Source: Hondaea fermentalgiana (Eukaryota > Sar > Bigyra > Thraustochytrida > Thraustochytriidae). Taken from it: 64,000 bases of DNA. Location of the stretch: assembly GCA_014084085.1 (NCBI GenBank), contig NPFB01000038.1:200547-264546 (forward strand), read 5' to 3'. The position numbers and the translations under genes are program-made. The notes below the pieces were generated by a model that was not told the origin of the DNA, ran no database searches, and saw nothing but the letters and a program-made list of their open reading frames with translations. Numbering within the stretch: the first letter of the stretch is position 1; the number at the start of each line of letters is the position of its first letter. This document shows, piece by piece, positions 30,006 through 39,817 of the stretch.

Positions 30006-33000
30006 ATGGGGCAAAAGCCGTCGTCGTCGGTGGCGACGGCATCGAAGACGGCCAAGACGGCGAAGGCGACGAGGAGAAAGACGAGAGCAGCGAAACAGGC
30101 GGTCGAGCCCACGCAGGAAGTGAATGATGAACCCAAGGCAAAGCCCGCGGCTGCTGCTAAGAGCAGACAGGCGTGGCGACAACAAGATGAACTTGACAAG
30201 TTAAGCAAGGCCCTCTTCGGGCGCCAGGGTGCCAAAGCCCTCGCAGATGTACTTGCCGAAGTCGCAAAGAACCATGAAACACATTCTAGCGCAGAGATAG
30301 ATGATCAAGCTGCGGATGATCCCGATCTGGTCCAACGCGTCTTTACCGGCCATGCCACAACCGAAGATCTCAAGCTTGCTCCAGAAATTGTGCGTTCCTT
30401 CATGTCGTCCACTTTTACCGATACGCGGTCAGAGAGAGACTGCTTTGTTGCGTTCTGTGTCCCATTGCTCCGTGCGCATTGCCGCGACGCGGGCTACGAA
30501 TTCGAGCTAAGCGAAATGCGCTGGGGCATCAACTCTGACATCAGCGCGCAACACAAGACTGCCGAGATTTGCATTCGCGAACTCAAACGCTGTCTCGACA
30601 CGAGCGCAGCCATGCACTTTATCGGCATTGTCGGCGACAAGTACGGTTTCCGACCCTTTCCCGCGGACATTGAACAGGAAGAGTTCGAAGCCTTGCTCGC
30701 GCACTGCGACCGCCAAGAGGACCGCGACCTCCTTGAGACGTGGTTTGTTCTCGACACCAACAGTGTCCCAGCAGTTTATCGTCTTCGGCCCGTCTACGAG
30801 GTTCTACCCGAATACTCGGCCGAAGTGCAGAACGAAGCCAGCCGGGTATGGTGGTCAGAGTGCTTTGAGCCCATGCAGCGGGCCTTGCGTGCCGCAGCGC
30901 AGCGTCTCTATGGGGATGACGAAGAGGCACGAAGGCCCTATGAGGCCTCCGTTACGGAACTCGAAATGCGTCTTGGCTTTACCCATCCGGGCACCTTTTC
31001 GCTGCTTCTTTCACGTCATCTGGACGGCGATGTCAAGCATTCGGGATACTGCGATACAGTTGATGGCGCTCAGGAACATCTCGCCGCGCTCCGCGAGTGG
31101 ACGGGCGAACATGCCTCTGCTGCAAGCTCAACCACTTTGGAATGGAAAGAAGGTGGAATCGACGCTGTCGCTCACGCTTCTCACGCATCCTATATTCGAA
31201 GCACACTGGAGTTGCTCTGCCGCATGTATGCGGAGCAAATCGCTGACTTGCCGCCCCGTGTCAGTGATCTGACCATACTTGAAGAGGCCAAGGCCCACGC
31301 GCGATTTGCACAGCGCAAGCAAAAAGATTTTGTGGGGCGAACACATCTCATCGAACGCATCGCCGACGCAGCGCAGACCCAACCGGCGACCCTTGTCAGT
31401 GGAATCTCCGGCTCTGGCAAGACCGCTTTGGCCGCACAAGTACTGACACAACTGCCTTCCGACTTTGTCCTCATTGTGCGTTTCATTGGTACGACCGCCG
31501 ACAGCAGCTCGGTTGATGATCTTGTGCGCTCCGTATGCGATCAAATCTGTGCCGTCTATGGTGGAGAAAGCGTCAGCCCCGATGCAACCTTTGACGAACT
31601 CGCCGAAGCCTTTCGCGACGATTTCCTGGCCCGAGCTAGTGCTGAGCGTCCTCTCTGCGTTGTGCTTGACTCGCTCGATCAGCTCCCGGCAGGTTCGTCG
31701 TTGGCTTGGCTTCCGCATGAAAGCGAGGTCCCGGACCACTGTCACCTCCTACTTACAGCCATGAACAGTGGCAACCGACGTCCTCTCAAGCGCGCCCGCG
31801 TCATTCTCCAGTGTCCAGAGATCGAGGTTCCCATCATGCGACTTGATGACATCGACCTCGTCCTCGATACCTGGCTTGCTCAGCTCGACAGACGCGATTC
31901 GGCAGAGCAACGAGCATTTTGCAAGCGAGTCCTTGACCAGGCTGAAGAGCCCACCTACCTCATGTTGCGCACTGTCTTCAACCAAATGACGCAGTGGTCT
32001 TCATTTACGCCTCTGCCGGAGAATTGGAACCAAGTCACCGACGTGGTGTCGCTCTTGGCGGCCTTTTTCGAGGACCTTGAGCAAAAACACGGAGTGCTCT
32101 TTACCCAGGTGGCCCTCGGATTTCTCACAAGCGCACGCGACGGCCTTTCCCAGCCAGAACTCGAAGATCTTCTTTCCTTGCACAACGAAGTTCTCGATTC
32201 CGTCTTTCGGTGGTGGGTGCCGCCTGTTCCGCGGATTCCGCCACTTGTCGTCACGCGCCTCCTTTCGGACCTCGAGCCTTTTCTTGTGCGCAAAACCGGC
32301 AACACAAAGGCGTGGTTTCATCGACAGTTTCGTGAGCAGGCGGAGCGCCGCTATGCAAGTCGCCATGCTGAGCTGGCGGCCTACTTTGGCAACCGGGCCT
32401 CGCAGCAAGAATTCGCTCTTGACCACAAGGTCAATGGGGATGACATTATTCTCTCGGCCGATCGCATGATCCTGGCACAGCCCCCACTCATTGGCCTCGA
32501 GGAGAAACCGAACGTTCGTGTGTTGCGCGAGCTCGTGTACCAGACGCGTCTCGGACCGCCAGAGACCAAACTCGATCTTTTGAGGGTGGCCTTTGACTTT
32601 AGCTTTTTGCAAGCTGCCGCACGAGGCTCTGCGCTCGCCGACGTCATTGATCAAATTGTGCTCGCCAGCGAAGATCCGGTCTTTGACGAGTCGGCTCGGC
32701 GCCAACTTCACGTGCTGACGCGCTGCATCCTGCTCTCGCTGCCATCCGTCTCGCGTCAGCCTGGCTGCCTCGCCGAACAGCTCTGGAACCGCCTCGCAGT
32801 CTCCACAACTTCTGAAGACGTTCATCTCTTTGGCCTTTTCAAGGCTGTGCAAAGCATTCACCAACGTGCCGTGGGAGAGTTTACGAGCCTCGAGCCTGTT
32901 CTGACGTCAGGCGACGGGGATCTGAAAATGAGTTTTGTGGTCCATCGCAAGAATCCCTATTTTGTGCGGACAATCGATGCTGATCGCTTTGCCACGGGCG

Positions 33001-35066
33001 CGGCAGATGGAGAACTCAAGATTTGGGAGTTTCGCACGGGCCAGCTCATGCAGACGCTCAATCGCAAGGCTGACGTCGGCGGCGCGACACGCTTTGCTGT
33101 GCACAGACCCGTCGGCAGCTCGGCGTCCTTTCTCGTCTCGGGCTTTTATGGTGGCTGTATTCGTGTGTGGAACGCCGACTCAGGTACCATGGTAGGGGAT
33201 ATTCAGGATGCTCATGACCACTGGGTCTACATGGTCTCCCCCGTCCGGTCCGGCATCGATGATGACGAACACACGCGTCACCCTCTTCCTCTCCTTGTCA
33301 GTGGGTCCAAGGCCACGGACGTCAAGGTTTGGCACATTCCCGCGCTTCAAGGTACGGACGCCAGCGGCGAGCCACGTCTGCTCCACACGCTGACTGATTC
33401 TACTTATGGCATCAATTGCGTCGATGCTTCGTATGCCACCGAAATCGCTGCGCCGACTTCGGAGCGCGCGCCCGTGTTCGTCATTGCCGGGTCGAACACA
33501 GATGTCCGCGTTTGGCGCACCGATGATGTCTGGAACGAGCCTTGTACGCAAATCTACGTGCTCGGCGTTGGATCCAAGCCTTTCAATGGCGTGCACTGTT
33601 TCTGGCGGCCGGAAACGCAGCGTCGCTACCTCGCTGGCGCTTGTGAAGACATGTGCGTCCACATTTGGGACCTCACGGACGGCACGCTGCTACATCGTCT
33701 TCAAGGACACACGAGTGATCTTCGAGGCATTACTGTGCACACGGGCGGCGCATTGACTGGCGACGACTCGCAACTTATTGTGTTCTCCTCTTCCGACGAT
33801 CACACTTGCCGTGCATGGGATTTGGATACGGGGTCCCTGTTGCGGGTATTTGACGCGCACTCGCGCTCCTGCCGGACGATGGCGCTCTCCTGCTCACGTC
33901 AGTCGCTCGTGACGGTCTCGTTCGACAACACGGCTTGCATCTGGGATGTCGAACCTTCTACATGGGCGCGTGACCAAAGCATGCTTGCAAAGTCTTCCAA
34001 AGAAAAGGAGGTCCGGGCTTCCGCCAAGCGCGATGTGGTGCGCAAGTGGGCAGGCAAGCTTGCGTCTGATGCTAAAGGTGTCGCGGCCTACCGAGCCATT
34101 TGTCTCGCCCAGATCGGTGAGGTCCTCGTCTGTGGATGGACTGATGGCACGGTGACCCTGATGCACGCATCGGGGGCGACGGAGACCATCCGCGTCTCAG
34201 AGTCCGCCACCCGTTCCTGGGTTTCTGGAATTGCGTCTTGCTCTTCTGGCAAAGGGCTCGCCATCGTGTCACATGATGGCAGCTTGCGAATTCTTGACCT
34301 CCAGGTCTCCGCGTCTACGGGCCGTGAGTTCTCTTTGGTGATGAAGATCTGTGAGGATGAGCTCAACGACATTGTCGTCGTCCCGACTTCAGATACCGCG
34401 GCTATTGCAGGTGAGGACTGGAAAATTTATCTCGTCGACCTGAAGGGAGAGAACATCATCGGCACACTCAAGGGCCACGTGGGCGCTGTGCTAAGGCTTT
34501 CGCTGAGTCCGACGTCCGAAAGTTTTCTCATGAGCACGGGTCGGGATCGCGGCGTACGTGTCTGGAATATCGAGACGCAGGACCTCGTCGTCGCGCATGC
34601 CAAGGCTCACAAGGATTGGGTTCCTGCCTGTTCGTTTTTATCGTCCACCGCGGCTGTCACAGGGAGCGAGGACGGAGGTCTCCTTTGGTGGGCCGACGTC
34701 GCTGCAGAAGACTGTGAGCCTGTCATTCTTCGCGCCTCTCAGACTCATGTTGGCTACACGAACGTGGCGACGGCGCCAGATGGCGAGCGATTTATCGCCA
34801 CGCTCATGGACGGATCTTTTGAGATTTGGCTTTACGTCGCTAATGAGGTGCCTACATGCTTCACCACCTCTTTGGAATCCATTGGGCGTATTGATGCGTC
34901 GCCATACGTTGGGCAAGCCAACTGCGTTCTCTTTTTGCAACAGTCAAAGTCTCGATCTTCATCGAAACGTCTCTCGCTCCGCCGTTCGCGCACGCTTGCG
35001 ACGCGCTTGAACATCGCGGTGGCCTTTCACAACTCTGGCATCGCCTGTTTCTCGCTCCAGCCTTAG
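30006..35066 (+). CDS. DUF4062-NACHT-WD40 STAND NTPase (NWD1/TEP1-like), predicted N-myristoylated
   Basis: 1686 residues. The MGQKPSSS N-terminus fits the N-myristoylation consensus (Gly2, Ser6), and the ATG sits in a good context (gaccatggg). A basic, disordered leader is followed by a DUF4062 domain (about 127-235: VRSFMSSTFTDTRSERD, then WGINSDISAQHKTAEICIREL), as in animal NWD1/NWD2 and TEP1. The NACHT-type P-loop is GISGSGKT (about 466-473), after a VGRTHLIERI entry motif, with Walker B CVVLDSLDQL near 550-560. A helical region leads to at least ten WD40-like blades (about 985-1680) with recognisable DGELKIWEF, DVKVWHI, DNTACIWDV and DRGVRVWNI ends. STAND proteins are signal-sensing switches that oligomerise on ligand binding; the WD propeller is the probable sensor. 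The specific signal is unknown. Confidence 0.9.
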   Translation: MGQKPSSSVATASKTAKTAKATRRKTRAAKQAVEPTQEVNDEPKAKPAAAAKSRQAWRQQDELDKLSKALFGRQGAKALADVLAEVAKNHETHSSAEIDDQAADDPDLVQRVFTGHATTEDLKLAPEIVRSFMSSTFTDTRSERDCFVAFCVPLLRAHCRDAGYEFELSEMRWGINSDISAQHKTAEICIRELKRCLDTSAAMHFIGIVGDKYGFRPFPADIEQEEFEALLAHCDRQEDRDLLETWFVLDTNSVPAVYRLRPVYEVLPEYSAEVQNEASRVWWSECFEPMQRALRAAAQRLYGDDEEARRPYEASVTELEMRLGFTHPGTFSLLLSRHLDGDVKHSGYCDTVDGAQEHLAALREWTGEHASAASSTTLEWKEGGIDAVAHASHASYIRSTLELLCRMYAEQIADLPPRVSDLTILEEAKAHARFAQRKQKDFVGRTHLIERIADAAQTQPATLVSGISGSGKTALAAQVLTQLPSDFVLIVRFIGTTADSSSVDDLVRSVCDQICAVYGGESVSPDATFDELAEAFRDDFLARASAERPLCVVLDSLDQLPAGSSLAWLPHESEVPDHCHLLLTAMNSGNRRPLKRARVILQCPEIEVPIMRLDDIDLVLDTWLAQLDRRDSAEQRAFCKRVLDQAEEPTYLMLRTVFNQMTQWSSFTPLPENWNQVTDVVSLLAAFFEDLEQKHGVLFTQVALGFLTSARDGLSQPELEDLLSLHNEVLDSVFRWWVPPVPRIPPLVVTRLLSDLEPFLVRKTGNTKAWFHRQFREQAERRYASRHAELAAYFGNRASQQEFALDHKVNGDDIILSADRMILAQPPLIGLEEKPNVRVLRELVYQTRLGPPETKLDLLRVAFDFSFLQAAARGSALADVIDQIVLASEDPVFDESARRQLHVLTRCILLSLPSVSRQPGCLAEQLWNRLAVSTTSEDVHLFGLFKAVQSIHQRAVGEFTSLEPVLTSGDGDLKMSFVVHRKNPYFVRTIDADRFATGAADGELKIWEFRTGQLMQTLNRKADVGGATRFAVHRPVGSSASFLVSGFYGGCIRVWNADSGTMVGDIQDAHDHWVYMVSPVRSGIDDDEHTRHPLPLLVSGSKATDVKVWHIPALQGTDASGEPRLLHTLTDSTYGINCVDASYATEIAAPTSERAPVFVIAGSNTDVRVWRTDDVWNEPCTQIYVLGVGSKPFNGVHCFWRPETQRRYLAGACEDMCVHIWDLTDGTLLHRLQGHTSDLRGITVHTGGALTGDDSQLIVFSSSDDHTCRAWDLDTGSLLRVFDAHSRSCRTMALSCSRQSLVTVSFDNTACIWDVEPSTWARDQSMLAKSSKEKEVRASAKRDVVRKWAGKLASDAKGVAAYRAICLAQIGEVLVCGWTDGTVTLMHASGATETIRVSESATRSWVSGIASCSSGKGLAIVSHDGSLRILDLQVSASTGREFSLVMKICEDELNDIVVVPTSDTAAIAGEDWKIYLVDLKGENIIGTLKGHVGAVLRLSLSPTSESFLMSTGRDRGVRVWNIETQDLVVAHAKAHKDWVPACSFLSSTAAVTGSEDGGLLWWADVAAEDCEPVILRASQTHVGYTNVATAPDGERFIATLMDGSFEIWLYVANEVPTCFTTSLESIGRIDASPYVGQANCVLFLQQSKSRSSSKRLSLRRSRTLATRLNIAVAFHNSGIACFSLQP

Positions 35067-35295
35067 GTCGCCTTTCATTCTCGTAAAGCAAAACAAAACA
35101 GAACCCCCGAAAATATGCGGGAGTCGTTGAGCATTGATTTTTTTCCGCTTCTTGTTTGAACTGAGAGCATTGATTTTTTTCCGCTTCTTGTTTGCACTGT
35201 GCGGTCTGGGTCCCAGCTTCATGTGATCAGTCAGCATTGCGTTTCCTCGGGGTGGCGCAATTGTTCGCTTGACGTTGTCCCTGCGAGGTGGTTTG

Positions 35296-35658
35296 TCAGC
35301 TCGACAGCGTTTTGGGGCGTCCGCGTTCCCAAACCCGAATCTTGGAGTTGGCTAACTGCCTCAATTCTTCTCTTTTCCTCTCTTCTTTCACTACGACAAA
35401 CGCCCATCCACCAATGATTCCTCCGCCAGCCATTCCAACCAAGACCAACATTGTCCGCCTTGCTTTGGGCCGTAATTTCGCAACTCTTTCTTCGTCGTCG
35501 CATTTTCGTTCCTTTCCCCATTCTCTCCCGCCCCCCCCCTCCCAAGAATGCTTCTCTTTTCTTTCAGGCAGATCCCCGCCCCCTTCCTCGCTCCGCGCGT
35601 GCTCGCGCTCTCTTGACACGGAGAAGAAGCGTGACGTGACAGCGCCGACACTGGCCAT
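35296..35658 (-). CDS. possible small single-pass membrane protein
   Basis: 120 residues if translated as one exon. The N-terminus (MASVGAVTSRFFSVSRER) resembles a mitochondrial presequence: Ser/Arg/Phe-rich with no acids at first. Near residues 75-97 is one hydrophobic, Gly-rich segment (TMLVLVGMAGGGIIGGWAFVVV) flanked by KARR and KEERKREELRQ. The middle (Glu/Gly/Lys-rich, including a GGGG run) is poor and may be an unrecognised intron. This would suit a small inner-membrane assembly factor, but I recognise no family. Genomic context is neutral: convergent with the NACHT gene. Treat as tentative. Confidence 0.35.
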   Translation of the reverse strand: MASVGAVTSRFFSVSREREHARSEEGGGDLPERKEKHSWEGGGGREWGKERKCDDEERVAKLRPKARRTMLVLVGMAGGGIIGGWAFVVVKEERKREELRQLANSKIRVWERGRPKTLSS

Positions 35659-35758
35659 GGTCGCTGTCAAGTAAGTTGCGGGCACTCACTCCAAAACTTG
35701 AGGGGAGCGAAGACAGCGCCCGTTACGTCGGTTACCGTTACTTCCGTCGGCTTTCTCT

Positions 35759-35797
35759 CCTTCCTTCCTTCCTTCCTTCCTTCCTTCCTTCCTTCCT
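35759..35797. repeat. (TTCC)n microsatellite
   Basis: About nine uninterrupted TTCC units in the spacer upstream of the hemerythrin-like gene. Confidence 0.85.
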
Positions 35798-36293
35798 CTT
35801 TCCTCTCTCCCTGCCAATCTTCCTTCTTCATCCTTGTGCGCAAGTTGCCTGCCTCCCAAGCCCCCTCGCCGCGCGAGCTCGCCGCGCGGGCCAAGACAAG
35901 ACCGTCTCGCCGTGCCTGCCGCCGGCCGCCCCGCCTCTTCGCCTCGCCTCGCAAGCCAGCCGCTGTAGGCAGCCGCCACCGGCAGGCAGCGAGGCTGGCT
36001 GGCTGGCTTACTTGCCGCGGTGAGCCAGCGCGTGAGCCGGCCCCTCCGGCCCCACAGCGCCGGCCAGAGACAGAGGGGGCTCGCAGTCGGGACATTCGGC
36101 CTGGGACGAGAGGGAAGAGACCGCGTCCCGGCGTCGGAGGAGACGCGGCTGCAGCAGCTGGCAGCAGCAGCAGTAGCCAGTAGACGGCGCGTGCTGGCCA
36201 GGCCATGGCGTGTGTTGGTCGCCAGGGAGAGGGAGGGAGACGCGTTGTTGGCGTGTTGATCGCGGCCTGATGTCAGGCCGCATCGCATCGCGT

Positions 36294-36320
36294 CGGATCG
36301 GATCGGATCGGATCGGATCG
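36294..36320. repeat. (GGATC)n pentanucleotide repeat
   Basis: Five consecutive GGATC units, about 150 bp upstream of the hemerythrin-like ATG. Confidence 0.8.
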
Positions 36321-36467
36321 CGCCGCATCGCGTCGCAGCATCGCGTGCAGGCAGACCTGTAATAACGCGCGCCAGGAGCTGGACGAGGTCGAGGAGCTGG
36401 ACGAGCTGGACGAGGAGCAACGACGAGAGCTTGGAGGGAGCAGCAGCAGGGGAGCGACGGCAGGAGG

Positions 36468-37460
36468 ATGCTTGCGAGCAACGAGAACAGCGAGGCGGCA
36501 GGCGTAGACGCCAAGTCGATCCCGGTCAAGGAGGAGGAGCAGCAGGCGGCCGCGACGGAGGAGGTCAAGGTCGAGGAAGGCGCGGCGACGGCGACGGCGA
36601 CGGCGACGGCCCCGCCCGCGGTGGAGGCGGAGGCAGTCTCCGCCACGGAGAACGAAGAGGCCGTGCCTACCGCGACGGAGGCGCCCGCGGAAGAGGCGAC
36701 GAAGCCTCTCCCCGGCTGGGAAAAGTACCCGGTAAAGTACGACGGCTGGGTGGTCTCACACAATGCGATCAGGCTCGACCTCGACGACCTGGTGCGGATC
36801 GTGGAGGAGACCATCCCGGCGCACATTGCCGCAGGGAAGATGCAGCCGTGGATGGGAGACAACCTCATGGAATGGTATGAGCACATCTGCAACATCATCC
36901 ACGAGCACCACGACCACGAGGAGGAAATCTTCTTCCCAGCCATGAATGAGCGCGTTACAGTTCCCGAAAAATTGACCGCCGACCACAAGACGCTCATGTC
37001 CCTGATGGGGCGCACGAAAGAAGAGATCAAGGCGCTGTCGGCGGCCATCAAGGAGAACCGCCCCGGCGAGGAACTCGAGCCGCTCCGCGCAACCCTTTCC
37101 GCGACCGCGAGAGCCTTCAACGCAGAGATGCGCGCCCATCTCCAGGAGGAGGAAGAAATTGGCCTGCCTCTTTTTCGCGCAAACTTTACCAAAAAAGAAG
37201 CCTCTGCTCTCGAGGCAAAAATCACCAAGACCATAAAGCCTATCTTCCTCGGTAACCTTCTTCGTCCTCTCGATGAGGCCGACCGCCGTATGTGGATGAA
37301 AAAGTATGCCAAGATTCCAGCGCCTGTCATCACGTTTATTCTTTGGCCTAAAGTCAAGGACAACGGTGCATACTACCAAACGTATACACGCGTTTACGAT
37401 GAAATCGTCAAGGCTGAGCGCATTCCCGTCAAGAGCGCTGGCAAGTGCGTTGTCATGTAA
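36468..37460 (+). CDS. hemerythrin-like (HHE cation-binding) protein with C-terminal CaaX prenylation motif
   Basis: 330 residues. An Ala/Glu/Thr-rich, probably disordered N-terminal region (1-80, including an (AT)n run at about 40-48) precedes a hemerythrin-type four-helix domain (about 84-240). Candidate metal ligands fit the family spacing: His98 (SHNAIR), the HEHHDHEEE cluster at 145-153, His173 (ADHKTL) and His224 with the following glutamates (HLQEEEEIG). Such domains bind di-iron, O2, NO or other metals. The final 70 residues are unfamiliar. The protein ends KCVVM, a canonical CaaX box (Cys327; terminal Met favours farnesyltransferase), so membrane attachment by prenylation is predicted. 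I do not know of this combination. The ATG at 36468 is the first in frame after a stop-containing leader. Confidence 0.85.
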   Translation: MLASNENSEAAGVDAKSIPVKEEEQQAAATEEVKVEEGAATATATATAPPAVEAEAVSATENEEAVPTATEAPAEEATKPLPGWEKYPVKYDGWVVSHNAIRLDLDDLVRIVEETIPAHIAAGKMQPWMGDNLMEWYEHICNIIHEHHDHEEEIFFPAMNERVTVPEKLTADHKTLMSLMGRTKEEIKALSAAIKENRPGEELEPLRATLSATARAFNAEMRAHLQEEEEIGLPLFRANFTKKEASALEAKITKTIKPIFLGNLLRPLDEADRRMWMKKYAKIPAPVITFILWPKVKDNGAYYQTYTRVYDEIVKAERIPVKSAGKCVVM

Positions 37461-37798
37461 GCTGAGCAAGCCGCTCCCTGGAGGGAGCTCTGATGAGTTT
37501 GTGAATAAGAATCAAGAATTGTCCCGTTTGTTACTTTCTTCAGTGTATGTGTGCGTTTGTTTTAGAAGAAGCTGGCAAAGTTGGGCAAATGTCCATTCGT
37601 ATGTAAAATGTCTCTCCCTGTTGGACTCTGCCCACCATTTCCCTCAACCGAAAAAAGAACAGCAACAAAAAGTAAAGTCCCACGAAGATTGGACGCGGCG
37701 GAGCGCTGAGCCCTTTGACAATTTATTTCGACCAAAGAAAACCTGCAATCATTTCATGGCTTCTTTTTATTTTCCAAAGGTAAGTAGGTATTCAGAGG
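37461..37798. other. convergent 3' spacer
   Basis: 338 bp between convergent genes. It is AT-rich, with no gene visible. Confidence 0.5.
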
Positions 37799-39817
37799 TC
37801 ATGGCTCCTCACTAAGAACGTCCAGAAATTGATCTTCCACGATGGCACGTCCACGCTCAATTAGATCGAGCATGACCTTTTCGGTTGTATTCGAAAAGAC
37901 CTTGAACAGTGGCGGACGCTGCTCTGCCTCGGAGTCTTCGCCTCTTTTCGCAAGCATCGAGTCGAGCTCTGTCGGTGAGACCGCTTGCACGGCCGTGCGT
38001 ACATCTTCGACCGTCACAAAGCGTGCCTCCGCAGCAACATTATTACGAGAACGGCAGAATTTTTTCCATTGTTCCTTGAACTGAGCGCGTAGTTGCTCGA
38101 GGTGCTCCTTGATGATACGTCTACGAATCTCCTTGGGAACCTTGCGCGGCACGTGCATGCCGAGGTCCATAGCCGCAGCAAGCGCCCCTGCCGAAGTGTT
38201 GCAAAGCGTCGAGCGCGTTGAAGCCTGCTCCGAGAGTTGCGCAGCGACGCCCGACAAAAGCGACGTCTCGCTTCCTTGTACGCGGGACGCTCTCGTTTTC
38301 GCGGTCTGATGTCGCGAAAGCTTTCCCGGCACACCAGCATTCCCAATCGCGAGCGAAGCAGAGCTCGTTCCTATTCCCCCCGAAAAGGTTGGTCCTCGAG
38401 CAATGCTTCGATCGGTTCCGCGGCGAAACGTCGATAAAGGAGATGCAGAGGTGCCTTCCTTGGATCGCGATTTGCGCACCGCCGCAATGGCCAGCGACCG
38501 CTCTGCTTTGATCATTTCCCGTTCAACTTTGTCCCAAAGCATTGTCAGTGCTCGAATGCGAGAGCGCGTGCTCTGCACGTACGAACGGAAATACCGCTGG
38601 CAATTTACGACGCGATAGCGATAGTTGCGCATGACCATCTGAAAGTTTGCATTCTCGTACGCGGTCAAGAACCAGTAAATCATATTGGCGGCATCCTCTG
38701 TCTTGCGGCGACGACGGATCGCAGCGCTCCTGACTGCGAATCTTCGCACAACCCGGACTGCATTGCGGTACTGCGCCCCCACCGCAGAAGCCTTGGTGTC
38801 CTTCCAGCGTCGCTGGATCGCTGCCGCAGCAAGGACCATGCGTCGCCGCTCAATATTTTCCATTTGCGTCGCACTTAGTCGACTGCTTAGTGCACTCCCA
38901 GCTTTTGCCATGACGACTAGCTTGCACAGCGCCTCGCGAAGTCGCATGGCGCGCTCGACACGCTTTTTGAGGTCTGCAGTTACTTCGCGGCGATTCGTCA
39001 GGTACATGAGTTCTTGCTCACGCTCTATCTCGAGCTCGTCTCTTCGCCGGCGTGCGTCTTCGATTCGGTCCGCCGTTTCGGCAGCTCGATCCGATATTCG
39101 CGCTAGTCTCCTTTCCGCACTTTGGTTTTCTTCTGGCGGCGAAGGCCAAAGAGCAAGCAGCTGAATCTTGTCTCGTTTGCTTTCGGCGTTCACTATGCGA
39201 GCGCGGAGGTCGGCAAGTTCGCGCCAATGTGCAATACAGGTCTCGCGATCGTCGCAGAGCCACTTGTTCTCGACGACATGGCTTCTTCCATAGGCAAGAG
39301 TCGGTCGCTGTTCCCTGCGGACTCTGGCAATCTTTTGTAAGAGCGCGTGGTGTCGTCCTGGGTCCTGCCGCAATTCCTCAAACCTTTTCTCGACGCGCTT
39401 TACCGCACCTGCCGCGTAGCGTTCTCTCACCTCGTCCTCGTCAAGCACATTTGCGCTTTGACCCGTGGCGTTGGCAACTGATGCGGGCAAGGATTTTGGG
39501 CCCGGGGGGGCGGATCTTTTACCATCTGTCACGACTCTCTTGCTCCCGTTTTGTCGCCGTGTGCCAGAGTGATTGATCTCTTGGTTGTTTTGTGCATCGT
39601 CGGTACGTAGTCCTGTACGGATTGCGAGCTTTTGAGCTTTATCGCTGCCATGTATTTTTTCTGTGATTCCCCTACTCGACCAACACTTTGGTTGATCCAA
39701 AATGTCCTTGGCATTGCCACCCCATGTTGGCAAGAGCTCGGCGTGGAATCCAGCCTCGGCCCGCACAAAGCCGCTCATCTTGCGCTGCGCCTCCTCGAGC
39801 GCTCGCTCGAGCGCCAT
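37799..39817 (-). CDS. IQ-motif / coiled-coil protein of unknown function
   Basis: 672 residues. A basic, polar N-terminal half is followed by a helical region with coiled-coil potential (about 160-310: ARIVNAESKRDKIQLLAL..., RIEDARRRRDELEIEREQE). At about 320-345 there is an IQ-like motif (AAAIQRRWKDTKASAVGAQYR), then a run of basic aromatic helices (MVMRNYRYRVVNCQRYFRSYVQSTRSRIRAL) reminiscent of further degenerate IQ repeats, which bind calmodulin or centrin. The C-terminus (RRRIIKEHLEQLRAQFKEQWKKF) is again helical. Proteins of this kind are common in cilia and basal bodies, and meckelin in this window shows the organism is ciliated; a ciliary role is speculative. The ATG at 39817 (MALERALEEA) is the first true ATG of the frame. 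Confidence 0.65.
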   Translation of the reverse strand: MALERALEEAQRKMSGFVRAEAGFHAELLPTWGGNAKDILDQPKCWSSRGITEKIHGSDKAQKLAIRTGLRTDDAQNNQEINHSGTRRQNGSKRVVTDGKRSAPPGPKSLPASVANATGQSANVLDEDEVRERYAAGAVKRVEKRFEELRQDPGRHHALLQKIARVRREQRPTLAYGRSHVVENKWLCDDRETCIAHWRELADLRARIVNAESKRDKIQLLALWPSPPEENQSAERRLARISDRAAETADRIEDARRRRDELEIEREQELMYLTNRREVTADLKKRVERAMRLREALCKLVVMAKAGSALSSRLSATQMENIERRRMVLAAAAIQRRWKDTKASAVGAQYRNAVRVVRRFAVRSAAIRRRRKTEDAANMIYWFLTAYENANFQMVMRNYRYRVVNCQRYFRSYVQSTRSRIRALTMLWDKVEREMIKAERSLAIAAVRKSRSKEGTSASPLSTFRRGTDRSIARGPTFSGGIGTSSASLAIGNAGVPGKLSRHQTAKTRASRVQGSETSLLSGVAAQLSEQASTRSTLCNTSAGALAAAMDLGMHVPRKVPKEIRRRIIKEHLEQLRAQFKEQWKKFCRSRNNVAAEARFVTVEDVRTAVQAVSPTELDSMLAKRGEDSEAEQRPPLFKVFSNTTEKVMLDLIERGRAIVEDQFLDVLSEEP

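Larger units (their letters stand above)
35659..36467. other. repeat-rich spacer upstream of the hemerythrin-like gene
   Basis: About 800 bp with a (TTCC)n run at about 35759-35797, a GGCT run near 35994-36009 and a (GGATC)n run near 36294-36320. Open frames through these are low-complexity artefacts. A strong donor-like aagtaagt at 35669 raises the possibility of an unseen upstream exon on the plus strand. Confidence 0.45.
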
